Notes: a model not told the origin generated them from the sequence alone. 64,000 nt of DNA from Bacillus sp. V2I10 (GCF_030817055.1 NZ_JAUSYV010000001.1:2690001-2754000), one strand, 5' to 3'; numbered from the stretch's first letter, positions 1 to 9,009 are shown. Numbers and translations: made by a program.

Positions 1-57
1 TATATAGATGATTTTAATAATTGTTTTAGGGCATTCTTTGTATTTAAGGAACATAGG

Positions 58-310
58 CTAAACTGATAAACTAATTAAAAGAGAAAGTAAAGTTGTTACT
101 AATACAACAAGGAAAATAATACTAGCTATACCTTCTTTCTAAAATCTATAAACTGTTTATCTTTGCCATAATAGTTTAGGAATATCCATTTATAAATATA
201 AAAAATACCATAAGCAATTAAACTACTTAAGCTTAGCCATATAGTTTCTACTTTTGCCCCTACCATAGGTGTGGGGCTAGGCAAAACCTGGCAACCTAAC
301 GCATTAAGAG
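58..310 (-). pseudogene. Possible decayed tail of a membrane protein
   Basis: Read leftward, about 57 codons are open from near 310 to a TAG at 126-128, and a one-base shift carries the frame on to a TAG at 58-60. The joined product has two hydrophobic stretches separated by a basic loop (YGKDKQFIDFRKK), like the C-terminus of a two-helix membrane protein. There is no start codon with a ribosome binding site, and the reading needs a frameshift, so it may be a relic or chance. I do not recognise a family. Nothing else is visible in the first 367 bases. Confidence 0.3.
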
Positions 311-367
311 ATTACTTGCAAGTGTTTTAAATTTTTTACACCAGAACCATAAATATAGTATTGTTCA

Positions 368-781
368 TTAAAGCTTATTAATCACAATCGATAATTTATA
401 ATTTACATACTCGTTTAAGTCTACCAAAAATTGATCTAATACTTCATTAGATGGAAATCTACATTCAAGAAGGTAACAACCATCGCCACTAATTTTATAA
501 TTATTTCGTATGTAATCCTCTTGCGTTTCTATAAAAGAAAGATAAGGCTGATGATAGGTATTTTTTGTATAAATATTAATGAAAGCATGTATAAAGCACC
601 CTAATTTAATTTGGTTAACTTTAATGGTATATCCCTCAATCACTCCGTTATCTTCTAATTTAGCCAATCTAGCCGCGGCTGCTTGTCCCGTCAAATGGAC
701 TTTCGCACCTAATTCTTTCATCTTCATTCGACTATCTTTAGACAGTTCCTCTAATATACGCATATCCGTATGATCTAACAT
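368..781 (-). CDS. Lrp/AsnC-family transcriptional regulator (copy A)
   Basis: This 137-residue protein has the Lrp/AsnC layout: an N-terminal helix-turn-helix (about residues 3-60, starting DHTDMRILEEL, with recognition-helix region LTGQAAAARLAKLE) and a C-terminal RAM-type effector domain. Family members bind DNA as dimers or octamers and respond to amino acids or related ligands. An upstream in-frame TTG exists at 799, but it overlaps the AAAGGA ribosome binding site (791-796), which sits 9 bases before the ATG at 781, so I use the ATG. The gene is divergent from the metallo-hydrolase at 899, its likely target. A close paralogue lies at 3484-3897. The effector is unknown. Confidence 0.85.
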   Translation of the reverse strand: MLDHTDMRILEELSKDSRMKMKELGAKVHLTGQAAAARLAKLEDNGVIEGYTIKVNQIKLGCFIHAFINIYTKNTYHQPYLSFIETQEDYIRNNYKISGDGCYLLECRFPSNEVLDQFLVDLNEYVNYKLSIVINKL

Positions 782-898
782 ATATTCAAATCCTTTCAAA
801 AATCAGGTCAAATGGCCAAAAGACTTGATTGTTTCTATGTAAACGTTCATTGGTCATAGTATAAACTATACGTAGATCAAAGAAAAGGAGCTGTAAAC

Positions 899-1663
899 AT
901 GAAGATTACTCAAATTCGAAATGCAACAATCGTTGTTGAATATACAGGTAAAAAGTTTTTAATTGACCCATTTTTAGCAGAGAAAGGTACGTACGCACCT
1001 TTCCCAAATTCGGTAAGACAAGATCAAACTAATCCTTTAGTGAGCTTACCAATGTCTCTTGACGAGATCATTAAGGAAGTAGATGCAGTTATTGTCACTC
1101 ATCTGCATTTAGACCACTTTGATGATGTGGCGAAAAATGTATTGCCAAAGGACATCAAAATGTTTGTACAAAATGAAGAAGATGCAAAAGAAGTAAGAAA
1201 CGCTGGTTTTCAAAATGCAGAAGTGTTACAAGAAGATACAGTATTTGAAGGCATCCAATTAATGAAAACCAAAGGTGAACACGGTAGAGGAGAAGAACTC
1301 TTAAAAATTGCTGGTTTAGTGTGTGGAGTTGTCTTCAAACACCCAAGTGAAAAAACGTTATATGTAGCTGGAGATACAGTATGGTATGATGAGGTCCAAG
1401 AAGAAATTGATACACATAAACCCGACATTATTGTGGTGAATGGTGGAGACAATCAATTCCTAGATTTCGGTTCTCTCATCATGGGGAAAGAGGACATTTA
1501 TGAAGTGCATAAGGCGGCTCCTAACGCCAAAATCATTTCTGTCCATATGGAAGCTGTTAACCATTGGACATTATCAAGAGAAGAATTAAAAAGCTTTACT
1601 GAGGAAAAAGGAATCTCTTCTCACGTTCTAGTGCCAGAAGATGGCGAATCTTACACATTTTAA
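899..1663 (+). CDS. MBL-fold metallo-hydrolase
   Basis: A 254-residue zinc-dependent hydrolase of the metallo-beta-lactamase superfamily, of the small cytosolic UlaG-like type. The signature T-HLHLDHFDD (HxHxDH) near residues 66-74 supplies metal ligands, and later AGDT and SVHMEAVNH segments fit the remaining ligand positions. No signal peptide is present, so it acts in the cytoplasm. AAAAGGAG lies 8 bases before the ATG. A TATAAA at 860-865 is a probable -10 element in the region shared with the divergent Lrp/AsnC gene, which probably controls it. The substrate cannot be told from sequence. Confidence 0.8.
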   Translation: MKITQIRNATIVVEYTGKKFLIDPFLAEKGTYAPFPNSVRQDQTNPLVSLPMSLDEIIKEVDAVIVTHLHLDHFDDVAKNVLPKDIKMFVQNEEDAKEVRNAGFQNAEVLQEDTVFEGIQLMKTKGEHGRGEELLKIAGLVCGVVFKHPSEKTLYVAGDTVWYDEVQEEIDTHKPDIIVVNGGDNQFLDFGSLIMGKEDIYEVHKAAPNAKIISVHMEAVNHWTLSREELKSFTEEKGISSHVLVPEDGESYTF

Positions 1664-1726
1664 GATAAAAAACGGATAGATTTCGTAATTTTTAAGTATG
1701 AAATTTGCGCTGCAGAAATACAAGGA

Positions 1727-1772
1727 GGCTCATGATTAAGTCATTGATAATCATGGGCTTCTTCTTTCTTGT
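1727..1772 (+). terminator. Rho-independent terminator after the MBL hydrolase
   Basis: GCTCATGAT pairs with ATCATGGGC (one G-U pair) around a short loop, followed by a T/C-rich tract. It separates the hydrolase from the MFS gene. Confidence 0.6.
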
Positions 1773-1966
1773 TTAATTAGTTGATAAATAGGTACAGGAA
1801 CTGTTCTTTAAATGAATTGTATAACTTTCAGGAAGATATATCGGAAATTCCGAATATGCCGAATGACATCCATGTGCGAAATGGAATGGAAAGCTAACAG
1901 AAAGCATTCTTGCCCTGATTCACTATGAATAAAAGCTGAAAATTATATTGTTAGGAAGTGAAGTTT

Positions 1967-3280
1967 ATGATGGTTGAAAAAGAAGATATAAGCAGGTCAA
2001 AACAGCAGCCTATTTGGTTGCAAGATTATATTGATTCACCAGAAAAACAAAAACAACTTTATAAAAAAACCTTAAGCATTGTTATCCTTTCACAAATCTT
2101 TGGAGGAGCAGGACTTGCAGCTGGTATAACAGTAGGTGCACTGCTCGCACAAGATATGCTAGGGACGGAAAATGCAGCAGGGATTCCAACTGCCTTATTC
2201 ACTTTAGGATCTGCAGGAGCAGCACTGCTTGTAGGACGGCTTTCACAACGTTTTGGCCGTGGAGCAGGACTTGCGACCGGCTTTCTTGCTGGTGGATTGG
2301 GTGCGATTGGCGTTATAATTGCTGCCTTAATTAACAGTGTCGCACTTTTATTTGTTTCCCTGCTTATTTATGGAGCTGGTACCGCCTCAAATCTGCAGGC
2401 ACGATACGCCGGTACAGATTTAGCAACAGCTAAACAGCGAGCAACTGCTGTTAGCATGGCCATGGTTTTTACTACCTTTGGAGCTGTAGCAGGTCCTAAC
2501 TTGGTCGATGTGATGGGAGAATTTGCACATTCTATCGGTATTCCAGCTTTGGCTGGCCCCTTTATCTTAGCAGCAGCTGCTTTTATCCTTGCCGGACTTG
2601 TTCTTTTAATTTTTCTTCGTCCAGACCCTTTGATGGTATCTACAGCCATTGCGAATGCCCGGGAGAAAGGCGATACAGTACAGACAGAGACAAATTTGGA
2701 AAGTTCTACAATAAACAAAAGAGGGGTTGTAGTAGGCGCTACAATTATGGTTTTAACTCAATTTGTCATGGTAGCCATAATGACAATGACACCTGTTCAT
2801 ATGGGACACCATGGCCATAGTTTAAGAGAAGTGGGGTTAGTCATAGGTTTTCATATAGGCGCCATGTACTTTCCTTCACCTTTGACAGGCCTATTGGTAG
2901 ATAAAGTTGGTCGTATTGCAATGGCTGTTGCTTCTGGTGCCACGCTTTTAGCCTCTGGTTTGGTGGCAGCTTTTGCACCGGGAGGCTCAATGGTATTGCT
3001 TATCTTGGCTCTAGTACTATTAGGTGTCGGCTGGAACTTTGGTTTAATAAGCGGAACTGCTCTTATTGTAGACTCAACACATCCATCTATTCGTGCAAAA
3101 ACACAGGGATCAGCTGATGTCTTGGTTGCATTGTCAGGAGCCTCTGGCGGTGCGTTATCAGGAATGGTAGTCGCTCATTCTAGTTATGCAGTATTATCAC
3201 TTTCTGGAGCTATTCTGTCACTATTGCTTATTCCTGTAGTAGTTTGGTCTCGTAAGACTCAAAGCAAAGAGCTAATATAG
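1967..3280 (+). CDS. MFS transporter (drug/metabolite efflux type)
   Basis: A 437-residue integral membrane protein of the major facilitator superfamily with about 12 hydrophobic segments. The loop between helices 2 and 3 carries a motif-A-like GRLSQRFGRGAG and the second half has the related TGLLVDKVGRIA, which is typical of proton-coupled carriers. A GTG at 1958 is in frame, but it overlaps the AGGAAGTG ribosome binding site; the ATG at 1967 is correctly spaced. The short acidic N-terminal tail is cytoplasmic. It stands alone between the two Lrp/AsnC loci, so it may belong to the same regulon, but that is inference. The substrate is unknown. Confidence 0.8.
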   Translation: MMVEKEDISRSKQQPIWLQDYIDSPEKQKQLYKKTLSIVILSQIFGGAGLAAGITVGALLAQDMLGTENAAGIPTALFTLGSAGAALLVGRLSQRFGRGAGLATGFLAGGLGAIGVIIAALINSVALLFVSLLIYGAGTASNLQARYAGTDLATAKQRATAVSMAMVFTTFGAVAGPNLVDVMGEFAHSIGIPALAGPFILAAAAFILAGLVLLIFLRPDPLMVSTAIANAREKGDTVQTETNLESSTINKRGVVVGATIMVLTQFVMVAIMTMTPVHMGHHGHSLREVGLVIGFHIGAMYFPSPLTGLLVDKVGRIAMAVASGATLLASGLVAAFAPGGSMVLLILALVLLGVGWNFGLISGTALIVDSTHPSIRAKTQGSADVLVALSGASGGALSGMVVAHSSYAVLSLSGAILSLLLIPVVVWSRKTQSKELI

Positions 3281-3368
3281 AGAAGGTTTTTGTCATGCAT
3301 AATCTTTTGATTAGTTACGCTAGTGTCAATGTTTATCCTTATCTAGCGAGTTACGATTAGATTCTAAT

Positions 3369-3411
3369 GAATAAGGCAGCTTTCAGCAAGAAATTGAAAC
3401 CTGCCTTTATT
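3369..3411. terminator. Hairpin between convergent genes
   Basis: AATAAGGCAG-CTTTC pairs with GAAAC-CTGCCTTTATT in a long imperfect stem. It lies between the convergent MFS and Lrp/AsnC (copy B) genes and can serve as a bidirectional terminator. Confidence 0.5.
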
Positions 3412-3483
3412 CATGTACAAAGCTAGTTCACATAAAGCATATTCTCGGTATTAAAAAAGCCTTATATTAAAGATACTATTTCA

Positions 3484-3897
3484 TTACAGCTTATTAATAA
3501 CAGTCGATAATTCATAGGTGACATGCTTGTTTAAGTCTGTAAGAAATTGTTCTAATACTTCATTAGATGGAAATTTACATTCAAGAAGATAACAACCGGC
3601 TCCACTAATTTTAAAGTTGTTTATTACATACTTCTCTTGTGTTTTGGTGTAGGAGAGATACGGCTGATGATGCGTACTTTTGGTATGGATAGTAATCCAA
3701 GCATGTATCAAACACCCTAATTTCACTTGATTCTCTTTAATGGTGTATCCCTCAATCACTCCCTTTTCTTCTAATTTAGCCACTCTAGCAGCGGTAGATT
3801 GTCCCGTCAAATGGACTTTCTCACCTAATTTTTTCATTGTAATCCGACTGTTCTTGGATAGTTCATCTAGAATCTGCATATCTGTATGATCTAACAT
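3484..3897 (-). CDS. Lrp/AsnC-family transcriptional regulator (copy B)
   Basis: A 137-residue paralogue of the regulator at 368-781, identical over long stretches of both the helix-turn-helix (LTGQSTAARVAKLE) and the effector domain (NFKISGAGCYLLEC). The start is the ATG at 3897 with AAAGGA 9 bases upstream; the in-frame TTG at 3915 lies before the ribosome binding site. Its upstream region, including a divergent TATAA element and AAAGGAG ribosome binding site, closely matches that of copy A, but no intact divergent gene follows. It may control other genes, or cross-regulate copy A's targets. Confidence 0.83.
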   Translation of the reverse strand: MLDHTDMQILDELSKNSRITMKKLGEKVHLTGQSTAARVAKLEEKGVIEGYTIKENQVKLGCLIHAWITIHTKSTHHQPYLSYTKTQEKYVINNFKISGAGCYLLECKFPSNEVLEQFLTDLNKHVTYELSTVINKL

Positions 3898-4018
3898 GTA
3901 TTCATATCCTTTCAAAAATCAAGTTAAACGGCTAAAAGACCTGATTCTATCTATGTAGATTGTAATTGGTTATAGTATAAATTATATGCAGATCAAAGAA
4001 AAGGAGTTGTCAATCATG
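3898..4018 (+). repeat. Duplicated divergent promoter region (copy of 782-901)
   Basis: The spacing and sequence from the regulator's ribosome binding site through the TATAA element to GATCAAAGAAAAGGAG-N8-ATG match the region at 782-901 with scattered substitutions. In copy A the ATG opens the metallo-hydrolase. Here the ATG at 4016 is followed by only seven codons and a stop, because the sequence changes to a decayed gene on the other strand. This is a relic of a locus duplication whose second gene has been lost. Confidence 0.7.
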
Positions 4019-4420
4019 AATCAATGCTTCATCAATTGACAGTTGAGGATACACAATGAAAGCATCGTAAACAAGATCAGCATTTAAAATACCTGTACGT
4101 TCCAGAATTGCAGTAGAATAGTCCAAAGCATCTACTTTACCAACAAACAACCATCATATAAGCAATCAGGAAAAAGTTTATCAGTACTTTTCTTTATCTC
4201 TAACCAAAGCTTATCATTTTCCATCGGATAATGTGCCGAGGTCGTATTAAAAACCTCATGTCTGTCTAAAGTAATCCAAATTCGTTTTTGTTCTCCAACA
4301 GAAACATTATAATTAGTTAAATGAATATTTAATTTGTTCTTATGTGATGAACCGTGATCCTAAATTTTTTAAGCTCCACTTCAATATTGCTGCCTAATAC
4401 CTGCCGTAACGCCAATCTTT
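4010..4420 (-). pseudogene. Frameshifted remnant of a small conserved protein (SF0329-like)
   Basis: Leftward, three frames add up to one protein-like reading: RQVLGSNIEVELKKF, then KLNIHLTNYN...EQKRIWITLDRHEVFNT, then after another shift FVGKVDALDYSTAILER...LSIDEALIHD and a TGA at 4010-4012. The order of blocks (a W-I-T-x-D/K-x-E-V-F-N strand and a C-terminal LSIDEAL helix) reminds me of the SF0329 family of small uncharacterised proteins; that name is from memory and not certain. At least two frameshifts and no intact start make it a pseudogene. Its tail overlaps the duplicated promoter relic at 3898-4018, so the duplication break point lies near 4010-4020. Confidence 0.5.
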
Positions 4421-4512
4421 TTTATCCTGCTATTCACCTATGCTAATTAATATCTTATATGGTGTGTTATTTTTCAACAGAAACCCGTTAATAAGCGAGG
4501 CTCTTTTTATCT

Positions 4513-5649
4513 TCAGACTTTAACAGGGAACCAGCCAGGTGTATGAATAATTGCCTGCCATAAAGGATCAGGAACGACCAGTCGGGACTGGGCATTTTTA
4601 TCAAGTTCAGTCTCAATTTTATCTTCCCGGCCTTCGGAAATTTTCTGCACCCAATCAGGATCGATGATTAATTCCCGTCCGAGGGCAATCAGCGGCACTC
4701 CGGTACTCATTGCTTTCATGGCATCATCTGGTGTATAAATAGATCCAACGCCAATCAGCGGTACCTTGCCGGCAACACGTTCTTGAATAATTTCGAGGCG
4801 AGAGCGGGTGTCATCAATACCCCGTCTTGGAGCTGACCAATATTCCATCAGTGAGATATGCAGATAATTCAAGTCTTTTTCAGTAAGCGCATCAACCAGG
4901 GCTAACGTATCTTCCATCGTAATTCCTGGTGTTTCCGGCTCCTCAGGAGAGAAACGGTAACCCACAAGAAATTCTTCTGAACCATACTGAGCTGCTGCTT
5001 TTTTCACTTCGTCAACGATTGCAAGAGGGAAAGCAAGCCTGTTTTCAATGCTTCCTCCAAACTCGTCTTCGCGGCGATTTGAATGAGGAGAGACGAATTG
5101 CTGAATTAAATACCCATTAGCACCATGTATTTCAACACCATCAAAGCCTGCTTCAATGGCACGGCGGGCGGATTCTCCAAAGTCTTTGATAATGCTGATT
5201 ATCTCTTCATGTGTAAGCGCACGCGGAACAGGTGCTTCTCCTGAAGGATGACCCTGCTCCGCTGCCACTGCACTTGCACTGACTACATCTCCATCCGGCA
5301 CGAGTTCTGCAGGAACCATTCTTCCTCCGTGAAAAATCTGAAGAATCGCTTTTGCCCCTTTATCCTTTATAGATGAAGCAAGCTTTCTCAATGATGGAAT
5401 CATATCATCAGAATCACTTCCAAATTCGCCAGGGAATCCTTTACCGCTTGGCGTCACATAAGCACATGCTGTAATCACCATTCCAACTCCGCCTGAACGG
5501 CGGCTATAATAAGCAGTTTCTGCTTCTGTTACTGTTCCGTCTTCATTTGATGAAAAGTTCGTCATTGGAGCCATTACAATCCGGTTTTTTAATTGAATAC
5601 CGTTTTTAAAATCAAATGGCTGTAATAACGGCTGATACTTTGAATTCAT
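4513..5649 (-). CDS. NADH-dependent flavin oxidoreductase, Old Yellow Enzyme family (YqiG-like)
   Basis: A 378-residue FMN-binding TIM-barrel ene-reductase. N-terminal LKNRIVMAPMTNF is the usual FMN/phosphate-contact strand, GVEIHGANGYLIQQF carries the His-x-x-Asn substrate-binding pair, and SNRREDEFGGSIENR is a family signature. Late GVGSIYTPDDA and LGRELI segments bind the FMN phosphate. These enzymes reduce activated C=C bonds with NAD(P)H in the cytoplasm. Length and N-terminus resemble Bacillus subtilis YqiG more than the shorter YqjM/NamA. GGAGGT lies 8 bases before the ATG. It is monocistronic, and the natural substrate is unknown. Confidence 0.88.
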   Translation of the reverse strand: MNSKYQPLLQPFDFKNGIQLKNRIVMAPMTNFSSNEDGTVTEAETAYYSRRSGGVGMVITACAYVTPSGKGFPGEFGSDSDDMIPSLRKLASSIKDKGAKAILQIFHGGRMVPAELVPDGDVVSASAVAAEQGHPSGEAPVPRALTHEEIISIIKDFGESARRAIEAGFDGVEIHGANGYLIQQFVSPHSNRREDEFGGSIENRLAFPLAIVDEVKKAAAQYGSEEFLVGYRFSPEEPETPGITMEDTLALVDALTEKDLNYLHISLMEYWSAPRRGIDDTRSRLEIIQERVAGKVPLIGVGSIYTPDDAMKAMSTGVPLIALGRELIIDPDWVQKISEGREDKIETELDKNAQSRLVVPDPLWQAIIHTPGWFPVKV

Positions 5650-5784
5650 AATTCTCGACCTCCGTATTCATGTATTCATCTACATAATACTTTCTTGATT
5701 TCAAAGTTGCATTAAATATGCTCATTAGAATTTGTTTAATCACTGCAAATCATTCATCATTGAAGGTATGGAGCGTGAAAAAAG

Positions 5785-6828
5785 ATGATGAAAATTGAAG
5801 CAGAAGTCATACAGGGACGAGGCAGCTACTATGACCTTGGTGTAAAACAGGGAAAAATACATAAAGATACTAAACTCTTTCAAAATCACCGAAAAAGAAG
5901 AATAAAATCCAACAAATCTTATCAATCAGTACTGAAAACGGCTCATAGACTTTATGAACGATTCGCTCCAGGACTATGGCAGGAGCTGGAGGGCTTGTCT
6001 GCAGGACTTAACTGGCCGCTTGAGGATGTTGTTCATGAATATAGCGGGTATCAGGCAGATTGGAAAAAATCAGGGTGCAGTGCCCTTATGCAAAACGGCT
6101 ATTATGCAAGAAACTACGACTACCATCCTAAAACATACGAAGGACGATTTTTGATTTGGCAGCCTGAAAATGGGTACGCGAGCATTGGGTTTGCAGCAAG
6201 GATGATTGGTCGGATTGACGGCATGAATGAAAAAGGCCTTGTCATAGGCTATCATTTCGTTAATAGGCTAAAAGCCGGAGACGGGTTTATTTGCTGCAGC
6301 ATTGCAAGATTTATCCTTGATACTTGCAAAACGACAGAAGAAGCCGTAGCGAAATTAAGAGAGATTCCACATCGCCATGCATTTAATTATTCTATTTATG
6401 ATGCAGCTGGAAATGCAGCCATAGCAGAAGCATCCAGCAAGGGAGTATCTATCACGTCGAGTCATCAATTGGCTTGCACAAATCATTTTGAGAGTCCTTC
6501 TAAACTGGTGGAAAACCGTCATCATTTAGTGGAAACACATACCAGGAAGGAACAGCTTTCAGAAGCCTTCCGAAAAGATTTTACAGCATCGGAAGCTTTT
6601 ACTTTTTTTAACAGCAGAAGCAGTGCGATTTTCAAAAAAGAATATCATAATTGGGCCGGAACCCTTCATACTGCTGTCTATATTCCAAAATCCCTTCAGG
6701 TTCTGATCGGAGTTGGGGGAGACAGTCAGCCGCTTGTCTTCTCATTTAAAGAATGGCTAAAAGGAAAAGACAGCTATTTGAAAAAAATTCGAGGAACTCT
6801 TGAAACAAATATTGAACTTCCTTTTTGA
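5785..6828 (+). CDS. C45-type Ntn-hydrolase (acyl-CoA:6-APA acyltransferase-like)
   Basis: A 347-residue N-terminal-nucleophile hydrolase of the peptidase C45 / penicillin acyltransferase-like group. The key segment is SGCSALMQNGYYARNYDYHP, where the Cys of GCS would become the N-terminal nucleophile after autocleavage and the RNxD part is typical of linear amide hydrolases. About 95 residues precede that Cys, the usual size of the removed propeptide. Other conserved blocks are GMNEKGLVIGYHF and ACTNHFES. No signal peptide is visible. The ribosome binding site (GGAG at 5770-5773) is a little far from the ATG at 5785. It stands alone, and the amide substrate is unknown. Confidence 0.78.
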   Translation: MMKIEAEVIQGRGSYYDLGVKQGKIHKDTKLFQNHRKRRIKSNKSYQSVLKTAHRLYERFAPGLWQELEGLSAGLNWPLEDVVHEYSGYQADWKKSGCSALMQNGYYARNYDYHPKTYEGRFLIWQPENGYASIGFAARMIGRIDGMNEKGLVIGYHFVNRLKAGDGFICCSIARFILDTCKTTEEAVAKLREIPHRHAFNYSIYDAAGNAAIAEASSKGVSITSSHQLACTNHFESPSKLVENRHHLVETHTRKEQLSEAFRKDFTASEAFTFFNSRSSAIFKKEYHNWAGTLHTAVYIPKSLQVLIGVGGDSQPLVFSFKEWLKGKDSYLKKIRGTLETNIELPF

Positions 6829-6889
6829 AGAAAACGGTTGACTCCGGGTTTCCATAGGGTAGAGAGGAAAGAAAGTTGGGGTAGTGTAT

Positions 6890-7219
6890 ATGCAGCAAGT
6901 AATAGACATGATGAACCAGAATGAACGCCTGCTTTATGAGAAATGGGAGAACAGCGTCGAACCCTACAAATGCAATCATACATTTATAGATATTACCGGC
7001 GTCCCGGTTGTCGATACATTCGATGCAAACCATCTGATACAGGCAGCGGAAGCCGTCCAATTGCCGGGCGCCAGCTGCATCATAGTCGGCATTCGCCCGG
7101 AAATTGCCCAAACCCTGATAAATCTCGGCATATCGATAGATAATATTCAAACCTTCTCTAACCTTCATACAGGTATTCAGTTTGTAACGATGAAGGATCA
7201 GAAAGAACAGCGTTCATGA
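6890..7219 (+). CDS. Short STAS-domain protein (RsbR-type, N-terminally reduced)
   Basis: A 109-residue protein matching the C-terminal two thirds of an RsbR-type STAS domain: FIDITGVPVVDT, ANHLIQAAEAVQLPGASCIIVGIRPEIAQTL and INLGISIDNIQTFSNL. The Thr of VVDT is at the site that stressosome proteins phosphorylate. The first beta strands and the usual DTERA-type segment are missing and replaced by an unrelated acidic stretch, so either it is a truncated relic or a minimal STAS partner. I take the ATG at 6890, with GGGG 8 bases upstream, over the GTG at 6884. A strong terminator follows. Confidence 0.6.
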   Translation: MQQVIDMMNQNERLLYEKWENSVEPYKCNHTFIDITGVPVVDTFDANHLIQAAEAVQLPGASCIIVGIRPEIAQTLINLGISIDNIQTFSNLHTGIQFVTMKDQKEQRS

Positions 7220-7231
7220 CGCTGTTTTTTT
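7207..7231 (+). terminator. Rho-independent terminator
   Basis: ACAGCG and CGCTGT pair around a 7-base loop, followed by a run of T. It overlaps the last codons of the STAS gene. Confidence 0.85.
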
Positions 7232-7244
7232 GTGAAGTAAGTTA

Positions 7245-7261
7245 ACATAATATTATTATGT
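7245..7261. promoter_or_regulatory. Perfect 17-base palindrome, possible operator
   Basis: ACATAATA-T-TATTATGT is a perfect palindrome with 8-base arms. It lies upstream of the decayed S9 peptidase gene. It could bind a dimeric repressor of that lost gene; no regulator is identified. Confidence 0.3.
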
Positions 7262-7395
7262 CTTATATTCAGGTAAAAACTCTTAGACACTAACTGTATC
7301 ATTGGGGGATACTTATCTTTTTTAACTGCAAGAACAGGGAATTTCCTATTTCTGTAGAATAGGGTAATAGAATCAGTAAAAAAGGGGTGTTATAC

Positions 7396-8165
7396 ATGAT
7401 TACGTTTCAAAAGCCGGATGTCGAGCAGTTTTAAAGGTGCTTACGATTCAGGATTTTACGGTTTCTCCAGATAAAAAACAATTGGTGTTCAGCACAAACA
7501 TCGGCGGACATTATAACTTATGGGCAATGGATTTGCCAAACCAGTATCCTTACCAGTTAACAAATATTAATCAAGCATGCGACAGTCTTCTCTATAACAA
7601 GAAATCGAAGTTTATTCTGGCAGGCTTTGATCAGGACGGAGATGAAAAATCTCAGCTTTGCGCTTTCTCCAAAAGGCGGTTCTCAGTTTCCGGTGCGGTA
7701 TGAAAAAGGAGAGCGTCACATGTTCCCGTTTTTTTCGAAAAATGGAGAGGCCTGTATTATACATCTACTAAAAATGGCCACGATACCTATCTTGCAGCAT
7801 ATCGGTATGACCTTTCAGCTGAAACAGAAGAAAAGCTTATTGAGGGGACGGATACGGCTGTCTATTTAATGGCTGTTTCCCCTGAAGAAAAAAGCTTTGT
7901 CTATTCAAAAAATTATGGAAATACTTCCTCCTTGCTGCTAGTGAAAATAGACGGCGAAGATGTCTTGGCTACCCCTGAAAGTGATCAGCAATTTACTCAA
8001 AGCGATCCTGTTTATATTTCTGAGCAGGAAATCTATTTTATTACAAACTATGAATCTGATTTTTCCTATTTAGCGAAATTTGATTTGCAAAAGCGGGAGT
8101 TTTCAAAAGTACTTGAACTGAAAGGATCGCTGATTTTTTCAATCAGTATTTATAAGAGAAGGTGA
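7396..8165 (+). pseudogene. Decayed S9-family peptidase, catalytic domain lost
   Basis: A good ribosome binding site (AAAGGGGTG) precedes an ATG that opens MITFQKPDVEQF, then the frame breaks at 7430. The reading continues as VLTIQDFTVSPDKKQLVFSTNIGGHYNLWAMDLP, breaks again near 7650 and 7750, and ends with AVYLMAVSPEEKSFVYSKNYGNTSSLLLVKIDGED to a stop at 8165. These are blades of the beta-propeller of an acylaminoacyl-peptidase/prolyl oligopeptidase (S9) protein. Intact relatives have about 600 residues with a C-terminal alpha/beta-hydrolase domain. Here that domain is absent, replaced directly by the next gene. Three frameshifts plus the deletion show true decay. Confidence 0.8.
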
Positions 8166-8169
8166 ACAG

Positions 8170-8940
8170 ATGAAAAACAGGAAAATTGCCATTGTGACAG
8201 GAGCGAGCAGGCTTAAAGGAATTGGGGCAGCAATCTGCCTTGAGCTTGCTAAAGCGGGAACGGATATCTTCTTTACTTACTACCGGCCGTATGATGCTGA
8301 GCAGCCTTATGAATCTGAAAATCAAGAGACTGAAATTCTTGAGTCACTCATTAGAGAAACTGGAGTGCGTTCTGCAAATATAGAATTGGATTTATCAAAA
8401 ACAGAATCGATCCCCGTCTTATTTGACCAAGTAGAGAAAACGCTTGGAGAACCATCCATCCTTATTAATAATGCAGCATACTCTACTGAAAATGATTTTG
8501 AGACGATAACAGCTGAAAACCTCGATCTTCACTATTTTGTAAATGTGCGGGCGCCGCTTATGTTAAGTGCCGAATTTGCAAAAAGATTTCAACATGGAAA
8601 AGGTGGAAGAATCATTTACATGACTTCCGGACAATCGCAAGGACCCATGCCTGGGGAGCTTTCATATGCGGCGACAAAAGCATGTATTCCGGATATGACC
8701 AAAACACTTGCATCTGAAGTTGGCAACAAGGGCATTACCGTGAATGCAGTGAATCCCGGTCCTACAGATACAGGGTGGATGACAGCTGATTTAAAAACCG
8801 TGCTTATTGAGAAATTTCCAATGAATCGAATTGGGCAGCCTGAAGATGCAGCCCGTCTTGTTGCGTTTCTTGCAAGTGATGCCGGTGAATGGATTACAGG
8901 GCAGACGATTCACTCTGAGGGCGGATTTTTAAGGACCTGA
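8170..8940 (+). CDS. SDR-family oxidoreductase
   Basis: A 256-residue classical short-chain dehydrogenase. TGASRLKGIGAAI near residue 10 is a slightly extended version of the TGxxxGIG dinucleotide-binding motif, INNAAYS matches the NNAG position, MTSGQS gives the active-site Ser, and YAATK gives the Tyr/Lys pair. The C-terminal GEWITGQTIHSEGGF fits the family. The ribosome binding site (GAAGGTGA) lies inside the end of the upstream peptidase relic, so a deletion brought the gene close to it. The substrate cannot be inferred. Confidence 0.85.
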   Translation: MKNRKIAIVTGASRLKGIGAAICLELAKAGTDIFFTYYRPYDAEQPYESENQETEILESLIRETGVRSANIELDLSKTESIPVLFDQVEKTLGEPSILINNAAYSTENDFETITAENLDLHYFVNVRAPLMLSAEFAKRFQHGKGGRIIYMTSGQSQGPMPGELSYAATKACIPDMTKTLASEVGNKGITVNAVNPGPTDTGWMTADLKTVLIEKFPMNRIGQPEDAARLVAFLASDAGEWITGQTIHSEGGFLRT

Positions 8941-9009
8941 ATGTAAAATAATTACCGAAATGAAAAAAAATTCATATAAAGCGTAAATGTTAAAAAGGAA
9001 GGGATACAT

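Noticed and set aside
4016..4039. ATG with a good ribosome binding site considered as a gene start
   Set aside because: Only seven codons before a stop; it is the relic of the duplicated promoter region.
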